From positions 5,506-69,505 of the forward strand of contig JAVEUP010000018.1 of assembly GCA_034005525.1 (NCBI GenBank): a stretch of DNA of 64,000 bases, read 5' to 3'. The position numbers and the translations under genes are program-made. This document shows positions 10,228 to 21,124 of this stretch, piece by piece (within the stretch, counting starts at the first letter, position 1; each line of letters starts with the position of its first letter). This DNA comes from PWXP01 sp034005525 (GTDB lineage Bacteria > Planctomycetota > Planctomycetia > Pirellulales > Thermoguttaceae). Below the pieces are notes generated by a model. That model saw only the letters and a list, made by a program, of their open reading frames with translations. It had not been told where the DNA came from and ran no database searches.

Positions 10228-10478
10228 GGGAATCCTCCTGTGAGTGGGGAACGGTCATCGATCGATTTCGGACGCAAGAATTGTAGCCGGCTCGGCAACT
10301 TCTCTATTCGTCGGCCGGCGCAGAATTCGGCGAGCAGCCGATCGATCCGCTTGGTCATTTTCCGGATGGCGACCGCGTTTTTCCGGAAATCGCGAGAATT
10401 GGGATTGACGCAAGTGCTGTCTCTGCAAGGATTTGCGAGAAAAATGGAGTTGACGGGAAAAAATTCTGCAAGGGACTA

Positions 10479-10506
10479 TTGACGGCGGTCGAATGTCTGG
10501 TAGAAT
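10479..10506 (+). promoter_or_regulatory. Predicted 16S rRNA promoter
   Basis: TTGACG (10479-10484), 16-nt spacer, TAGAAT (10501-10506), about 245 nt before the mature 16S 5' end. Another TTGACG at 10450-10455 lies upstream without a clear -10. Confidence 0.6.
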
Positions 10507-10560
10507 CAGGGACTCGGCTGATGGCGACGGGGTTGCCCGTGGCCTCTGTCGAGATGTGGT

Positions 10561-12397
<1,837 letters not shown>

Positions 12398-12405
12398 CAC
12401 CCCAA

Positions 12406-12445
12406 GGCCCGGGCGGACCAAGCGTTCGCCCGGGTCTTTGTCTTT
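12406..12445 (+). terminator. Rho-independent terminator after 16S rRNA
   Basis: GGCCCGGGCG (12406-12415) pairs with CGCCCGGGTC (12427-12436) with one G-T wobble, followed by TTTGTCTTT. It sits just after the processing stem and before the convergent murJ end. Confidence 0.75.
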
Positions 12446-12458
12446 CGTGCGCGGCGAT

Positions 12459-12479
12459 AATGAGAATCATCCGGGATAG
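12459..12479. repeat. Family F repeat copy after murJ
   Basis: A 21-nt stretch with the ATCATCCGGGATAG core matches the outer arm of the inverted repeat at 14286-14470. It lies 32 nt beyond the murJ stop. Confidence 0.4.
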
Positions 12480-12510
12480 CTGCCAGAGCGGCCGTGCCTG
12501 GCCTTGCCGC

Positions 12511-14121
12511 TCAGCGTTGCCGCACGAGCAGCCACAGCTCGCGGCCGCCCAGTAAACGGAAGACCACCGCGTATGCTGCGGCGCCGGCGGTCATGGGCAG
12601 AAAGACGCGGGCCAGCTCGTTGCCAAGTCCCTTGGTTGGCGGCACGGATGACAGCAGGGCGAGACAGACCGCCCCCATGACGGCGCTTGCCGCAAGCGTT
12701 CGTGCCGAGGTTGCGGCCAACTCCGGCCAGCGCAGCCGGCTCTCGCGGCGCGAGAAGACCAACAGAAGAACAATCACCTGGACGCTCGCGCTGATGGACG
12801 TGGCAATCGCCAGTCCCCGCTCGGCCAGCGGCCAAATAAGCGTCAGATTCAACGTCAAGTTGAGGAACATGGCGCCCACGCCAATACGCACCGGCGTGCC
12901 GCTGTCGCCCAGCGAGTAGAATCCGCGTACGGCGACCGGCAGCGCGCAGAAGGCCCACACGCCCAGCCCATAGGAGGCGATCACCCGCGCGGCCCGGACG
13001 GTATCGTCCGGCGTGAACTGGCCGCGTTCAAAGAGGAGTTGTGTGAGCGGATGGGCCAGCAGCACGAGCCCCACCCCGGCCGGCACGCCCAGACTGACCA
13101 CCAGGCGCAGCCCGAGCGACAGGTCGGCCCCGAGCGCCTCGCGGTCGCCGCGGGCGGCATGGCGGCTCAGCAGCGGGAAGATGGCCGCCGCCACGGCCAG
13201 TCCCAGGATGCCCAGCGGGAAATGGTACATCCGCTCGCCGTAGTAGAGGGCTGCCACCGCGCCCTGATCGAGCGGGTAGCGGATCAGGTCGCCCAGCCAG
13301 TGGATGCGTTCGGGGCCGTCGTGTGCCCGGGCCATGCCCCAGGCAATTACGCTGTCGAAGAACGTGTTGATTTGCGTGATGGCCAATCCGAAGAGCATCG
13401 GCGTCAGAGTCCGGCCGACGCGGCGCATGCCTTCCTTTGCGGCAGGCCAATGATAATGGAAGCGAAATCCCAGGCGCCGCAAGACGGGCACCTGGACGGC
13501 CACTTGCAGCACGCCGGCCACGATAATCGACGCGGCGATGGCATATGCCTGCGCCTCCTGGTTCGGCTTCAGATACGGGCAAACCAGCCATGCCGCCGCA
13601 AGCCAGCACACGTTCAGCACGATGGGCGCCAACGCCGGCACGGCGAAATGCTGCAAGGCGTGCAACGTGGCGCTAAGCTGGGCGGCCAGGCAAATCAGCA
13701 TGAGATAAGGTAACAAGGTGGCAGAAAGACCCAGCAGTAGCGGCATGCCGGGCAACTCGCCCAGCAGCCACCACGCAAGCAGAATAAGCAATTCGCCCAA
13801 AAGCACCAGCCCGGTCAGCAGGACCGTCACCCAACTGAGCATCACGCTGGCCAGGTGCCACGCATGGCGCCGGTCGCGCTCCAATTCGGCCGCCAGCACC
13901 GGCAGGTAGCTGGCCGTCAGCGCGCCTTCGCCGAACAAGCGGCGAAACAGGTTCGGAATGCGGTACGCAATGACGAAGGCATCCATGACCGGGCTGCCCG
14001 CCAGGCCGAGAATCGACGCCGTGGCCATGTCGCGCACCATGCCCAGCAGGCGGCTGAGCAGGGTACCCAACCCGGTCACCAGGGCGCCGGAAATCAGCGG
14101 ATGACGGCTGCTGTTGGTCAT
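12511..14121 (-). CDS. murJ: Lipid II flippase MurJ (MviN family)
   Basis: 536 residues from MTNSSRHPLI; an upstream ATG would add 22 residues before the conserved start. It shows MurJ signatures: TGLGTLLSRLLGMVRD, DAFVIAYRIPNLFRRLFGEGALTASYLPV near the N-terminus, and about 13-14 hydrophobic segments. MurJ flips lipid-linked peptidoglycan precursor across the inner membrane, and its presence is consistent with planctomycetes having peptidoglycan. It is monocistronic as seen here, with no clear SD before the start. Confidence 0.92.
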   Translation of the reverse strand: MTNSSRHPLISGALVTGLGTLLSRLLGMVRDMATASILGLAGSPVMDAFVIAYRIPNLFRRLFGEGALTASYLPVLAAELERDRRHAWHLASVMLSWVTVLLTGLVLLGELLILLAWWLLGELPGMPLLLGLSATLLPYLMLICLAAQLSATLHALQHFAVPALAPIVLNVCWLAAAWLVCPYLKPNQEAQAYAIAASIIVAGVLQVAVQVPVLRRLGFRFHYHWPAAKEGMRRVGRTLTPMLFGLAITQINTFFDSVIAWGMARAHDGPERIHWLGDLIRYPLDQGAVAALYYGERMYHFPLGILGLAVAAAIFPLLSRHAARGDREALGADLSLGLRLVVSLGVPAGVGLVLLAHPLTQLLFERGQFTPDDTVRAARVIASYGLGVWAFCALPVAVRGFYSLGDSGTPVRIGVGAMFLNLTLNLTLIWPLAERGLAIATSISASVQVIVLLLVFSRRESRLRWPELAATSARTLAASAVMGAVCLALLSSVPPTKGLGNELARVFLPMTAGAAAYAVVFRLLGGRELWLLVRQR

Positions 14122-14285
14122 GCGGCAATGGTAGGGTGTAACCGGCGCGGGGGGCAGGGGGACCATGCGGGCGGCGCCTCGCGGCACCAGGTCAGGGCAA
14201 GGTCAGAAACGTGCCACCCCGGCGCCAGAGAATCTTCCCACGTGCGGGGGCTCGGCGCTCGACCCGGAAATCGGCCATAATGCGT

Positions 14286-14470
14286 TTAGTCTGGATTATT
14301 CATGTAGGGTGGAACAAGGTCGCGTGAGTCCTTGGTGGGCTTGCGCAAGCCAGCCCCGGGTGGTTTGCACGCCGTGCGCTGGAAGCAGGCCCGGCCAAGC
14401 GACCGAAGGCCCACCAGGGTCTTGGCTTGCTTGTCACCACCCTACATCGTCATGAATCATCCGGGTTAGG
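14286..14470. repeat. Large inverted repeat upstream of the small-gene pair
   Basis: The left part GGATTATTCATG plus TAGGGTGG (14292-14311) is complementary to CCACCCTACATCG and CATGAATCATCC (14436-14462), enclosing about 125 nt. Inside lie GGTGGGCTTGCGCAAGCC and a second TTGGTGGGC/GCCCACCA pair. It fills most of the gap between murJ and the next gene. Confidence 0.65.
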
Positions 14471-14495
14471 TAAGCGGCAGAAGGAGAACACATCG

Positions 14496-14765
14496 ATGGC
14501 CAAGCAACGTACGCCCTACCAACAGGGGATTATCCGCAACTACTATCGCAATCGCGACACGATCGCCGTCCAGCGGCTTGGCGAGTTGGTGACCGACTTG
14601 TACCTGGCCGAGGGCAAGGCCCGCGAGCGACTGTGGCAGCGGGCGACGGTGGCACTAGAAAACCTTGGCGTGTCGAAAGAGCAGATCGATCATCTTGTCT
14701 GCAGCGACGATCCGGCGCTCCTGGCACGGCAGGTCGAACGGCTCATGCAGAAGCCGGAGAAGTAG
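14496..14765 (+). CDS. Small conserved-looking protein, unknown function
   Basis: 89 residues (MAKQRTPYQQGIIRNYYRNRD...), starting at an ATG after AAGGAGAAC. Predicted helical and strongly charged, with no membrane segment or known motif. It resembles a class of short planctomycete proteins that begin with a QRxYQQGIIRNYYxNR-type segment, but I attach no function to it. It is followed after 32 nt by the SnoaL-like gene, so the two may be co-transcribed. Confidence 0.7.
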   Translation: MAKQRTPYQQGIIRNYYRNRDTIAVQRLGELVTDLYLAEGKARERLWQRATVALENLGVSKEQIDHLVCSDDPALLARQVERLMQKPEK

Positions 14766-14797
14766 CAGGCAGTCTATTCACTACGAGGAGAAACGCT

Positions 14798-15208
14798 ATG
14801 AGCGAGACCCTTTCGGGCATTGACGAACCGCAGGTTGACGACCTGGTCGATCTGACCGAGCGGCTGATCGACAGCATTACCGAGGGCGACTGGGAGACCT
14901 ACTCCGAGTTGTGCGATCCCACGCTAACCGCCTTCGAGCCGGAGGCCCGGGGCCAACTGGTCGAGGGATTGGAATTCCACGGCTTCTATTTCGACCGCGG
15001 CGGCATGAAAGGGCCGCACAACACAACCCTTTGCTCCCCACACGTGCGCCTGATGGGCGACGCCGCGGTGGTCAGCTACGTGCGCCTCGTCCAGCGCGTC
15101 GACGGTGAAGGCCGCACCCTGACCGAGCGCTTCGAGGAAACCCGCGTCTGGCAACGCATCGACGACCGCTGGAAGCACGTCCATTTCCACCGGTCGGCGA
15201 ATCAGTAG
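14798..15208 (+). CDS. CaMKII association-domain/SnoaL-like protein
   Basis: 136 residues; SD GAGGAG precedes the ATG. The pattern DLTERLIDSITEGDWETYSELCDPTLTAFEPEA...GLEFHGFYFDR...VRLMGDAAVVSYVRL...FEETRVW...WKHVHFHRS matches the stand-alone bacterial form of the CaMKII association domain, an NTF2-like cone fold. Such proteins oligomerise; a substrate is not predictable. The nearby kinase (16130) lacks this domain, so any link with it is speculative. Confidence 0.8.
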   Translation: MSETLSGIDEPQVDDLVDLTERLIDSITEGDWETYSELCDPTLTAFEPEARGQLVEGLEFHGFYFDRGGMKGPHNTTLCSPHVRLMGDAAVVSYVRLVQRVDGEGRTLTERFEETRVWQRIDDRWKHVHFHRSANQ

Positions 15209-15261
15209 GCTCAACCAAGGAGTCGGTCTGCAGAGACAGGGGAAACGGAGTAGGGTGGTTC

Positions 15262-15291
15262 TTACGGATCGTTTGCCGGCCTTGGTAGAAT
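15262..15291 (+). promoter_or_regulatory. Possible promoter giving a leaderless sigma-factor mRNA
   Basis: TAGAAT (15286-15291) ends 6 nt before the ATG at 15298, with TTACGG (15262-15267) 18 nt upstream of it. No SD lies before the ATG, so transcription would start at or next to the start codon. Confidence 0.4.
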
Positions 15292-15297
15292 AGGCCT

Positions 15298-16059
15298 ATG
15301 TCGCCTGACCCAACCGAAGATGGGCCAAGCCGGCCCAAGCAGTCGTGGTTCCCAACCACCCAGTGGACCGCGGTCGTCAACGCGGGTCGCGGTGGCGGGT
15401 CGGGGTCGGCCCGTGCGTTGGCCCGATTGTGCGAGGCCTACTGGTTTCCCCTCTATTCGTTCGTGCGCCGCTCGGGGTACGACACCGCGGACGCGGAAGA
15501 CCTGACGCAGGGGTTCTTTGCCCGGCTACTGGAAAAGCATTACCTGGCGGCGGCCGACCCCCAGCGGGGGAGGTTCCGCTGTTTCCTGCTGGCCTCGCTG
15601 AAGCATTTCTTGGCTAACGAGTGGAATCGCGCCCATGCCCGCAAACGCGGCGGTCCGCAGGGCGTGATTCCGATCGACTTCCGGGACGCGGAGGACCGCT
15701 ACGGCAAGCAGCCCGCTGACACGCTTACCCCGGATCGGCTCTTCGAGCGGCGTTGGGCGTTGGCGCTCCTGGAGCACGTCCTTGGACGACTCCGGGAGGA
15801 GATGGCCAAGGAAGGGAAGACCGCCCTCTTCGAGCGTTTGAAGGATATCCTCGCCGGCCAGCACGATCCCTGCTCCTACGGCGAGATTGCCGAGGAACTC
15901 GGCACCACCGAGGGAGCGATCAAGGTGGCCGTCCACCGGCTGCGACGACGCTATCGCGAGTTGCTCAAAGCGGAGATCGCGGAGACGGTCGCCGGACCGG
16001 ACGAGCTGGAAGACGAACTGCGCCAACTGTTTACCGCCGTGAACAGGGTAGACCGCTGA
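15298..16059 (+). CDS. ECF-type RNA polymerase sigma factor
   Basis: 253 residues. Region 2 is visible as LCEAYWFPLYSFVRRSGYDTADAEDLTQGFFARLLEKHYL (about 42-82) and region 4 as YGEIAEELGTTEGAIKVAVHRLRRRYRELL (about 198-227). This longer ECF type, with the DAEDLTQGFF motif, is frequent in planctomycetes and is usually encoded beside a Ser/Thr kinase, as here. No anti-sigma gene is adjacent, so activity may be set by phosphorylation through the downstream kinase (inference). The gene has no SD. Confidence 0.88.
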   Translation: MSPDPTEDGPSRPKQSWFPTTQWTAVVNAGRGGGSGSARALARLCEAYWFPLYSFVRRSGYDTADAEDLTQGFFARLLEKHYLAAADPQRGRFRCFLLASLKHFLANEWNRAHARKRGGPQGVIPIDFRDAEDRYGKQPADTLTPDRLFERRWALALLEHVLGRLREEMAKEGKTALFERLKDILAGQHDPCSYGEIAEELGTTEGAIKVAVHRLRRRYRELLKAEIAETVAGPDELEDELRQLFTAVNRVDR

Positions 16060-16066
16060 ATTTGTC

Positions 16067-16090
16067 GTAACCTTTCAAAGCGTTTCCGTC
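16067..16090 (+). promoter_or_regulatory. Candidate ECF-type promoter before the kinase gene
   Basis: GTAACC (16067-16072) and CGTC (16087-16090) have 15 nt between AAC and CGT, close to the AAC/CGT architecture of many ECF promoters. The sigma factor just upstream is the natural candidate to use it. Confidence 0.35.
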
Positions 16091-16129
16091 AGGAAGGATT
16101 GAGAACCCTTTTGCCGCAGGAGAACAACC

Positions 16130-17980
16130 ATGGCGGAGATGAAGAAGTGCCCCCAATGTGGGGAAGATATCCCGGGCGACGGGCCGGAAGGGCTCTGCCC
16201 CAACTGCCTGCTGAAGGTCAACCTCCAACCGGACGAGTCGCAATCCGGATCGGAACCAGGCTTCACTTCCCCGTACTCCGGCCACTTCGTGCCGCCGCAG
16301 CCTGCGGAGCTGGCCCCGCATTTCCCGCAGCTTGAGATCCTCGAACTCTTGGGCCAGGGCGGGATGGCGGCCGTCTACAAGGCTCGGCAGCCGGGGCTGG
16401 ATCGGCTGGTGGCCCTGAAGATCCTCCCCCGGGAAATCGGCGCCGACCCGGCCTTCGCTGAGCGGTTCACCCGCGAGGCCCGGGCGTTGGCCAGGCTGAG
16501 CCATCCGAACATCGTGGCAGTCTACGACTTCGGCCGGACCGCCGCCGGCCTGTTCTACTTCCTCATGGAGTTCGTCGACGGCGTGAACCTCCGCCAGGCG
16601 ATCCGCGCAGGCAGCATGTCGCCCAAGGAGGCGTTGGCCATCGTACCGCAGATCTGTGACGCTCTGCAGTTCGCCCACGACGAGGGGATCGTCCACCGCG
16701 ACATCAAGCCGGAAAACGTCCTGCTGGACAAGCGCGGCCGGGTGAAGATCGCCGATTTCGGCCTGGCCAAGCTGCTGGGGCACGCACCGGGCGGCGTTTC
16801 CCTAACGGGCACGCAGCAGGTGATGGGCACGCTCCGCTACATGGCTCCCGAACAGATGGAGGGCACCAAGGCCGTCGATCACCGGGCCGACATCTACTCG
16901 CTGGGCGTGGTGTTCTACGAACTCCTGACCGGCGAGGTGCCCGTCGGCCGCTTTGCTCCGCCGTCCAAGAAAGTCCAGATCGACGTGCGTCTGGACGAAG
17001 TCGTGCTGCGGGCCCTGGAGGAAAAGCCGGAGCAGCGATACCAGCACGCCAGCGAGGTGAAGACGGCGGTGGAGAATGTTACGAGTCGGCCTGCCGGCGC
17101 GGTGTCGTCTGTCGCTCCGCCGGCGCCGCAAGCTCCTGTCGATTACATCAACCAGTTCCTCGGTTTCTTGATGACGCCGCAGCCCGGCTTTGGCAAGGCC
17201 GTCGGTATCCCGATGCTCATCGTGGCTGGCATCTGGATGGTCCTGTCATTGGCCGTGACCTTCCTCGTCCCGCAGGAAAGAAAACTTGTCCATGAAACCA
17301 CAATGCTCGGGAACTACTTGTTGGTTCCACTCGGTTTCCTATACCTCACGGTGGCGTGGAAGATTTGCCAAAAGATCCGCACAACGGGCGTGAATCAGCT
17401 AGCGGTGGTGGTGCCGGTCACGTTGTGTTGCGTTGTGATCACGGTGAGCCTCGTTTTGTGGCTGGCTCCTGCACGATGGTTCGGGGGACGCGAGCCGTGG
17501 GGTCTGAGCGAGACTGCGGAAATGCCGCCAGCGCCACAGGTGACGACGTTGAAGTCCTTCAGCACTACGGACCCCACTATTTTCGGTGACTTGGTGGTGG
17601 AAGATGGCGGCTGGTTTGCCAACTGCACTGAACCGCGGACCATCCCGTTGTTTGAAGTGACCAATCCCGGTGTGGAAGACTGCCAGATCATCTACCGCGC
17701 GCAACTGAAAACGGAGAAGCTAAAAGGTCGGGCATATCTGGAAATGTGGTGCCGGCTGCCCGGCAGCGGTGAATTCTTCTCGCGCGGCCTCGATCACGTC
17801 GCCACAGGCTCGACGGCTTGGGCGTCCCACGAAACCCCGTTCTTCCTGAAGAAAGGCGAGAAGCCCGAACTCCTCCGACTCAACCTCGTCGTCGAGGGGA
17901 CCGGCCGCGTTGGTATCCGGAACATCGAGGTGTTGACGAACGCGAAACAATTGCCACCAGAGCGTAAGAAGGATACTTAA
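16130..17980 (+). CDS. Transmembrane Ser/Thr protein kinase with N-terminal zinc ribbon
   Basis: 616 residues; SD AGGAGAAC. The N-terminus has a zinc ribbon (CPQCGEDIPGDGPEGLCPNC, 7-26). The kinase domain (about 67-320) has the Gly loop LGQGGMAAVYKA, VALKIL, HRDIKPENVLLDK, the DFG (IADFGLAKLLG) and APE-like (MAPEQMEG) motifs. Two hydrophobic segments follow at about 362-385 and 395-455, then an extracytoplasmic beta-rich domain that looks like a carbohydrate- or ligand-binding sensor. It follows the sigma factor by 70 nt. Likely role: sensing linked to the sigma factor (inference). Target sites are unknown. Confidence 0.88.
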   Translation: MAEMKKCPQCGEDIPGDGPEGLCPNCLLKVNLQPDESQSGSEPGFTSPYSGHFVPPQPAELAPHFPQLEILELLGQGGMAAVYKARQPGLDRLVALKILPREIGADPAFAERFTREARALARLSHPNIVAVYDFGRTAAGLFYFLMEFVDGVNLRQAIRAGSMSPKEALAIVPQICDALQFAHDEGIVHRDIKPENVLLDKRGRVKIADFGLAKLLGHAPGGVSLTGTQQVMGTLRYMAPEQMEGTKAVDHRADIYSLGVVFYELLTGEVPVGRFAPPSKKVQIDVRLDEVVLRALEEKPEQRYQHASEVKTAVENVTSRPAGAVSSVAPPAPQAPVDYINQFLGFLMTPQPGFGKAVGIPMLIVAGIWMVLSLAVTFLVPQERKLVHETTMLGNYLLVPLGFLYLTVAWKICQKIRTTGVNQLAVVVPVTLCCVVITVSLVLWLAPARWFGGREPWGLSETAEMPPAPQVTTLKSFSTTDPTIFGDLVVEDGGWFANCTEPRTIPLFEVTNPGVEDCQIIYRAQLKTEKLKGRAYLEMWCRLPGSGEFFSRGLDHVATGSTAWASHETPFFLKKGEKPELLRLNLVVEGTGRVGIRNIEVLTNAKQLPPERKKDT

Positions 17981-18063
17981 GACCCAGGCTGGGACGGTAT
18001 CAGCCGTCAGCCACCTGTCGGCAAACACACCGCAGTGTGACAAAGAAGGTATTGTGGCTCGCT

Positions 18064-18108
18064 TGTGAACCCGCCTGCCGCAGGCAGCCGGAACCACCCG
18101 TCCTACGA
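18064..18108. repeat. Diverged family D palindrome in the intergenic gap
   Basis: GTGAACCCGCCTGCCGCAGG and CCGGAACCACCCG resemble the family D element (see 63177-63225). The gap 17981-18360 otherwise shows only a weak hairpin (TCCCG/CGGGA at about 18142-18157) and no gene. Confidence 0.5.
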
Positions 18109-18360
18109 CTGATTCGCCCCAAAAAATACTTGCACCCCCGTCCCGCTAAATCGGGAATTTTGCGGTTGTGGCAAAATGGCGATTCGGCAACAATGCCGCG
18201 GTTTCGATGCGGGATGGTCTCGGCAGGCTGTTCCGCGTCACGTTGCCGCGCGGCCCGCTCGACTTGGCGTCTGGGGGAGCAATTGTGGGCGGTCAATAGG
18301 ATGTTGCCGTCCGCGGGTGCGAACGCGCGGTCCTGAACGCAGACCGACAGGAGGGAACCG

Positions 18361-19875
18361 ATGGTCTCGTTGCCCGCGGCCCTGGTGAGCTTGACGCTTC
18401 TCGGCACTGGGGAAACTGTTCTTCTGGACTTCTACGCCGATTGGTGCGGCCCGTGCCGGGCGATGCATCCGACGGTGCAGGCCCTCGGTGCAAAGGGCTA
18501 TCCGGTACGCAAGGTCAATGTGGACCGCGAACCGGACCTTGCAAAGCGTCATGGCGTCACGGCATTGCCGACTTTTGTGATGCTGGCCAACGGGAAGGAG
18601 GTCGCCCGGACGGTCGGCGGTGCCTCGTTTGCCCAGCTTGAACAGATGTGCCAAATTGCGGCCAGGCAAGACGGCCCACCGCGGCCGGGGGCTGCCGTTG
18701 CCGCTGACCGGCCGCGACGGGGGCCGGCAGGGGCTACAGAAGGCCAATCGGCGTCTTCCGACGTGATTCCCACCGCGGCGATCTTGCCCGCAAGGGAGTC
18801 GGAGCCTGCGGTCGGCAGCCGATTAGCGCCTGACGACCCGGATCAGTTGGCCCCGCACTGGTCACCGCGGCGCATTGCGGAAGAACAACTCATCGCTGCC
18901 ACGGTGCGGCTGAGAATCCAAGATCCAAAAGGTCACTCCAGCGGTACCGGGACCCTTATCGACGCCCGGGGCGGCGAGGCGCTTGTCCTCACCTGCGGTC
19001 ACATCTTCCGGGACTCGCAAGGCCAGGGCCGCATCGAGGTCGATCTTTTCGGTCCGCAAGCTTCGGAACGGATTCCCGGAAGGCTTGTGGCGTTCGACCT
19101 GAAGACCGACGTCGGGTTGGTCGCCATCCGCGTGCCCGGTCCGGTGGTCACCGCGCGGGTGGCCGAGTCGGGTTACCAGCTTAGTGAGGGGCAATCGGTC
19201 ATCTCGGTCGGCTGCGACAACGGGGCCGATCCCACAGCGCGTCACAGTCGCGTGAACTCGCTGAACAAGTTTCTCGGGCCGGCCAATATCCAGGTGGCCG
19301 GGCAGCCGGTGGAAGGGCGAAGCGGAGGCGGTTTGTTTTCACCCGAAGGTTTCGTCATTGGCGTATGTAATGCGGCAGACCCTCAAGACCGCGAGGGGTT
19401 GTTCGCCGCCGCCGAGTGCATTCACGCGATTCTGGATAGCGCCGGACTGAGTTACGTATACGACCCGGCCAAACCGGGCCCGGCCATGCCCGATGCGCCC
19501 GCCGAACCGGCCGGCTCCCCCGTTTCGTTGGCTGCGGCCGAGCAGCCAGGGGCCATGGAGGCGGAAGCGGCGCCCCGCGGCGCGCTGGAAGAAATCCGAT
19601 GGCCATCCCCGCCGGCCGCCAGCCCGGTCCGGACCGTTGCCGCCACGCGCGAGGACCTTCCCTCGCTCGATCGGGACGAGCGGATCGCCCTTGACGAGAT
19701 CCGTCGCCGGCTGGACGAAGGGTACGAGGTGGTTTGCATCATCCGGCCGCGCAACGATCCGCAGGCCAAAAGCGAGGTGCTCGTGCTCGACGAGGTCTCC
19801 TCGGGACTGCTGCGGCATCTCGAAGGGGCTGCTCACGCCGCCCAGCGGCCGCGCTTCACGTCGTCCCGGCAGTAG
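18361..19875 (+). CDS. Thioredoxin-trypsin-like protease fusion
   Basis: 504 residues; SD AGGAGGG. Residues 15-100 form a thioredoxin domain with FYADWCGPCRAMHP and cis-Pro segment VTALPTFVML. After a Pro/Ala linker, residues 175-365 form a trypsin-like (S1C) domain: VRLRIQDPKGHSSGTGTLI, LTCGHIFRD (His), KTDVGLVAI (Asp) and GRSGGGLFSPEGFVIGV (Ser), so the triad looks intact. A linker and a helical C-terminal segment of about 75 residues follow. The N-terminus is only weakly hydrophobic, so localisation is uncertain. The fusion could couple redox state to proteolysis (inference). Confidence 0.85.
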   Translation: MVSLPAALVSLTLLGTGETVLLDFYADWCGPCRAMHPTVQALGAKGYPVRKVNVDREPDLAKRHGVTALPTFVMLANGKEVARTVGGASFAQLEQMCQIAARQDGPPRPGAAVAADRPRRGPAGATEGQSASSDVIPTAAILPARESEPAVGSRLAPDDPDQLAPHWSPRRIAEEQLIAATVRLRIQDPKGHSSGTGTLIDARGGEALVLTCGHIFRDSQGQGRIEVDLFGPQASERIPGRLVAFDLKTDVGLVAIRVPGPVVTARVAESGYQLSEGQSVISVGCDNGADPTARHSRVNSLNKFLGPANIQVAGQPVEGRSGGGLFSPEGFVIGVCNAADPQDREGLFAAAECIHAILDSAGLSYVYDPAKPGPAMPDAPAEPAGSPVSLAAAEQPGAMEAEAAPRGALEEIRWPSPPAASPVRTVAATREDLPSLDRDERIALDEIRRRLDEGYEVVCIIRPRNDPQAKSEVLVLDEVSSGLLRHLEGAAHAAQRPRFTSSRQ

Positions 19876-20049
19876 CCCTGCGCATAGAACGCTTCCCCTG
19901 CTGGGGAGCAGGTGCTATGATAGCATGTACCTGCGCCGGGATCCTTGCTGAGAACCGACGGCAAGGGTCTCTCGCGGGAGCGACCGCTTTCGGGACTGTC
20001 CCGCGAAACGGTGCAGGCCGGCAGACAACGAACTTGGGAAGAATGCAAA

Positions 20050-20853
20050 ATGTCTTGTGAGCAACCGGTTTCCGGAGCCGATCACGGCGATTCCCCGGCA
20101 GCGTCATCAGCGTCTAGTTGCCAGAGGGGCCGTCTGGCGGGTGGCTGGCCTATTGGAGTGACATTCGCCGTGCTTGGGGGACTTGCGGCCTGGGGCCTGT
20201 TCTACGCATTTCATCCGGTGTTCGTCATTCCCCCGGAATTGGCGAATATCGACATGCCCAACAGTCAGCAGTCTGCCGACATCCGTGCGGCCGAGGTGAA
20301 GGCCGGCCTTTGCAACGCGCTTCTGGTGGTCGGTTGGATCGGCGCCTCCCTGGCCGGGGCTATGACGGTTGGCGAGGCGTGGGCCCGGCGTTCGTGGAAG
20401 ATGGCTCTGGCAGGCGTTTTCGGCTGCGTGCTGGCCGGCGCTCTGCTGGGCGCCGCGGCCGGTTGGGTTGGCCACGTTGTCTATCACCTGCTGTTGATCC
20501 CGTTTGAGGGGACGACCAGTCTGCAGGGGACCGTTATGGTACAAATGGCGATGCTGGCCGTGCTCGGCGGCAGCATGGGGCTGATATTGGGAAGCCTGGG
20601 CGGATTCGCCCGCGGCACCTGGACGCGCGTTCTGGCCGGCGCCCTGGCGGGTGTTTTCGCCGGGATGATCTACCCGGTCGCCACGGCGTTCCTCGTTCCA
20701 GCCGCCCACACCGACTACGTGGTGCCCCGAGATGCCAGCGGGGCGTTTCCTTGGCTGATGATCACCGCCGTCTTCCTGGGCCTCATCATTCCGGGAATGC
20801 AAATGCAGCGGACTCGCAAGGCAAACACAAGTTCCGGCGAGCAAGGGCCGTGA
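20050..20853 (+). CDS. Multi-spanning membrane protein, unknown function
   Basis: 267 residues from MSCEQPVSGA, with a GGGAAG SD-like element 8 nt upstream. About six hydrophobic segments are visible (ITFAVLGGLAAWGLFYAF near 40, LLVVGWIGASLAGAMTV, MALAGVFGCVLAGALLGAAAGWVG, MAMLAVLGGSMGLILG, VLAGALAGVFAGMIYPVATAFLV, WLMITAVFLGLIIP), many Gly/Ala-rich, ending in a basic cytoplasmic tail. No family is recognised. A longer upstream in-frame extension has no SD and runs through a hairpin-rich region. Confidence 0.7.
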   Translation: MSCEQPVSGADHGDSPAASSASSCQRGRLAGGWPIGVTFAVLGGLAAWGLFYAFHPVFVIPPELANIDMPNSQQSADIRAAEVKAGLCNALLVVGWIGASLAGAMTVGEAWARRSWKMALAGVFGCVLAGALLGAAAGWVGHVVYHLLLIPFEGTTSLQGTVMVQMAMLAVLGGSMGLILGSLGGFARGTWTRVLAGALAGVFAGMIYPVATAFLVPAAHTDYVVPRDASGAFPWLMITAVFLGLIIPGMQMQRTRKANTSSGEQGP

Positions 20854-20976
20854 GGCCCTTGTTTCTGTGATACATTGCACAGTTCATCGCCTTCGTGACA
20901 AACTACTCCCCGGTTTGTTTCCGGCTGCCGCGCGCATGGGCGACGACCAGCGTGGAAGTCGGGGCAGAAACAGGGG

Positions 20977-21076
20977 GCTCTTCCGTTTCCAGGTGCAGAC
21001 AGCCTTTGTCCCAGGGACGGCACAGCGGCGTGTGCCTACTACACTGTCGCGGCCTGCACCTAGAAAAGGAAGAGCC
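20977..21076. repeat. Family B palindromic element (copy B1)
   Basis: Outer arms GGCTCTTCCGTTTCC...CTGCACC are complementary to GGTGCAG...GGAAGAGCC. The core contains GGGACGGCACAGCGGCGTGT. It lies between convergent genes. Confidence 0.8.
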
Positions 21077-21124
21077 AAACAGGGGCCTGACGGCCCCCGC
21101 TCGCCTGTCGTTTACAGCGTTTGT

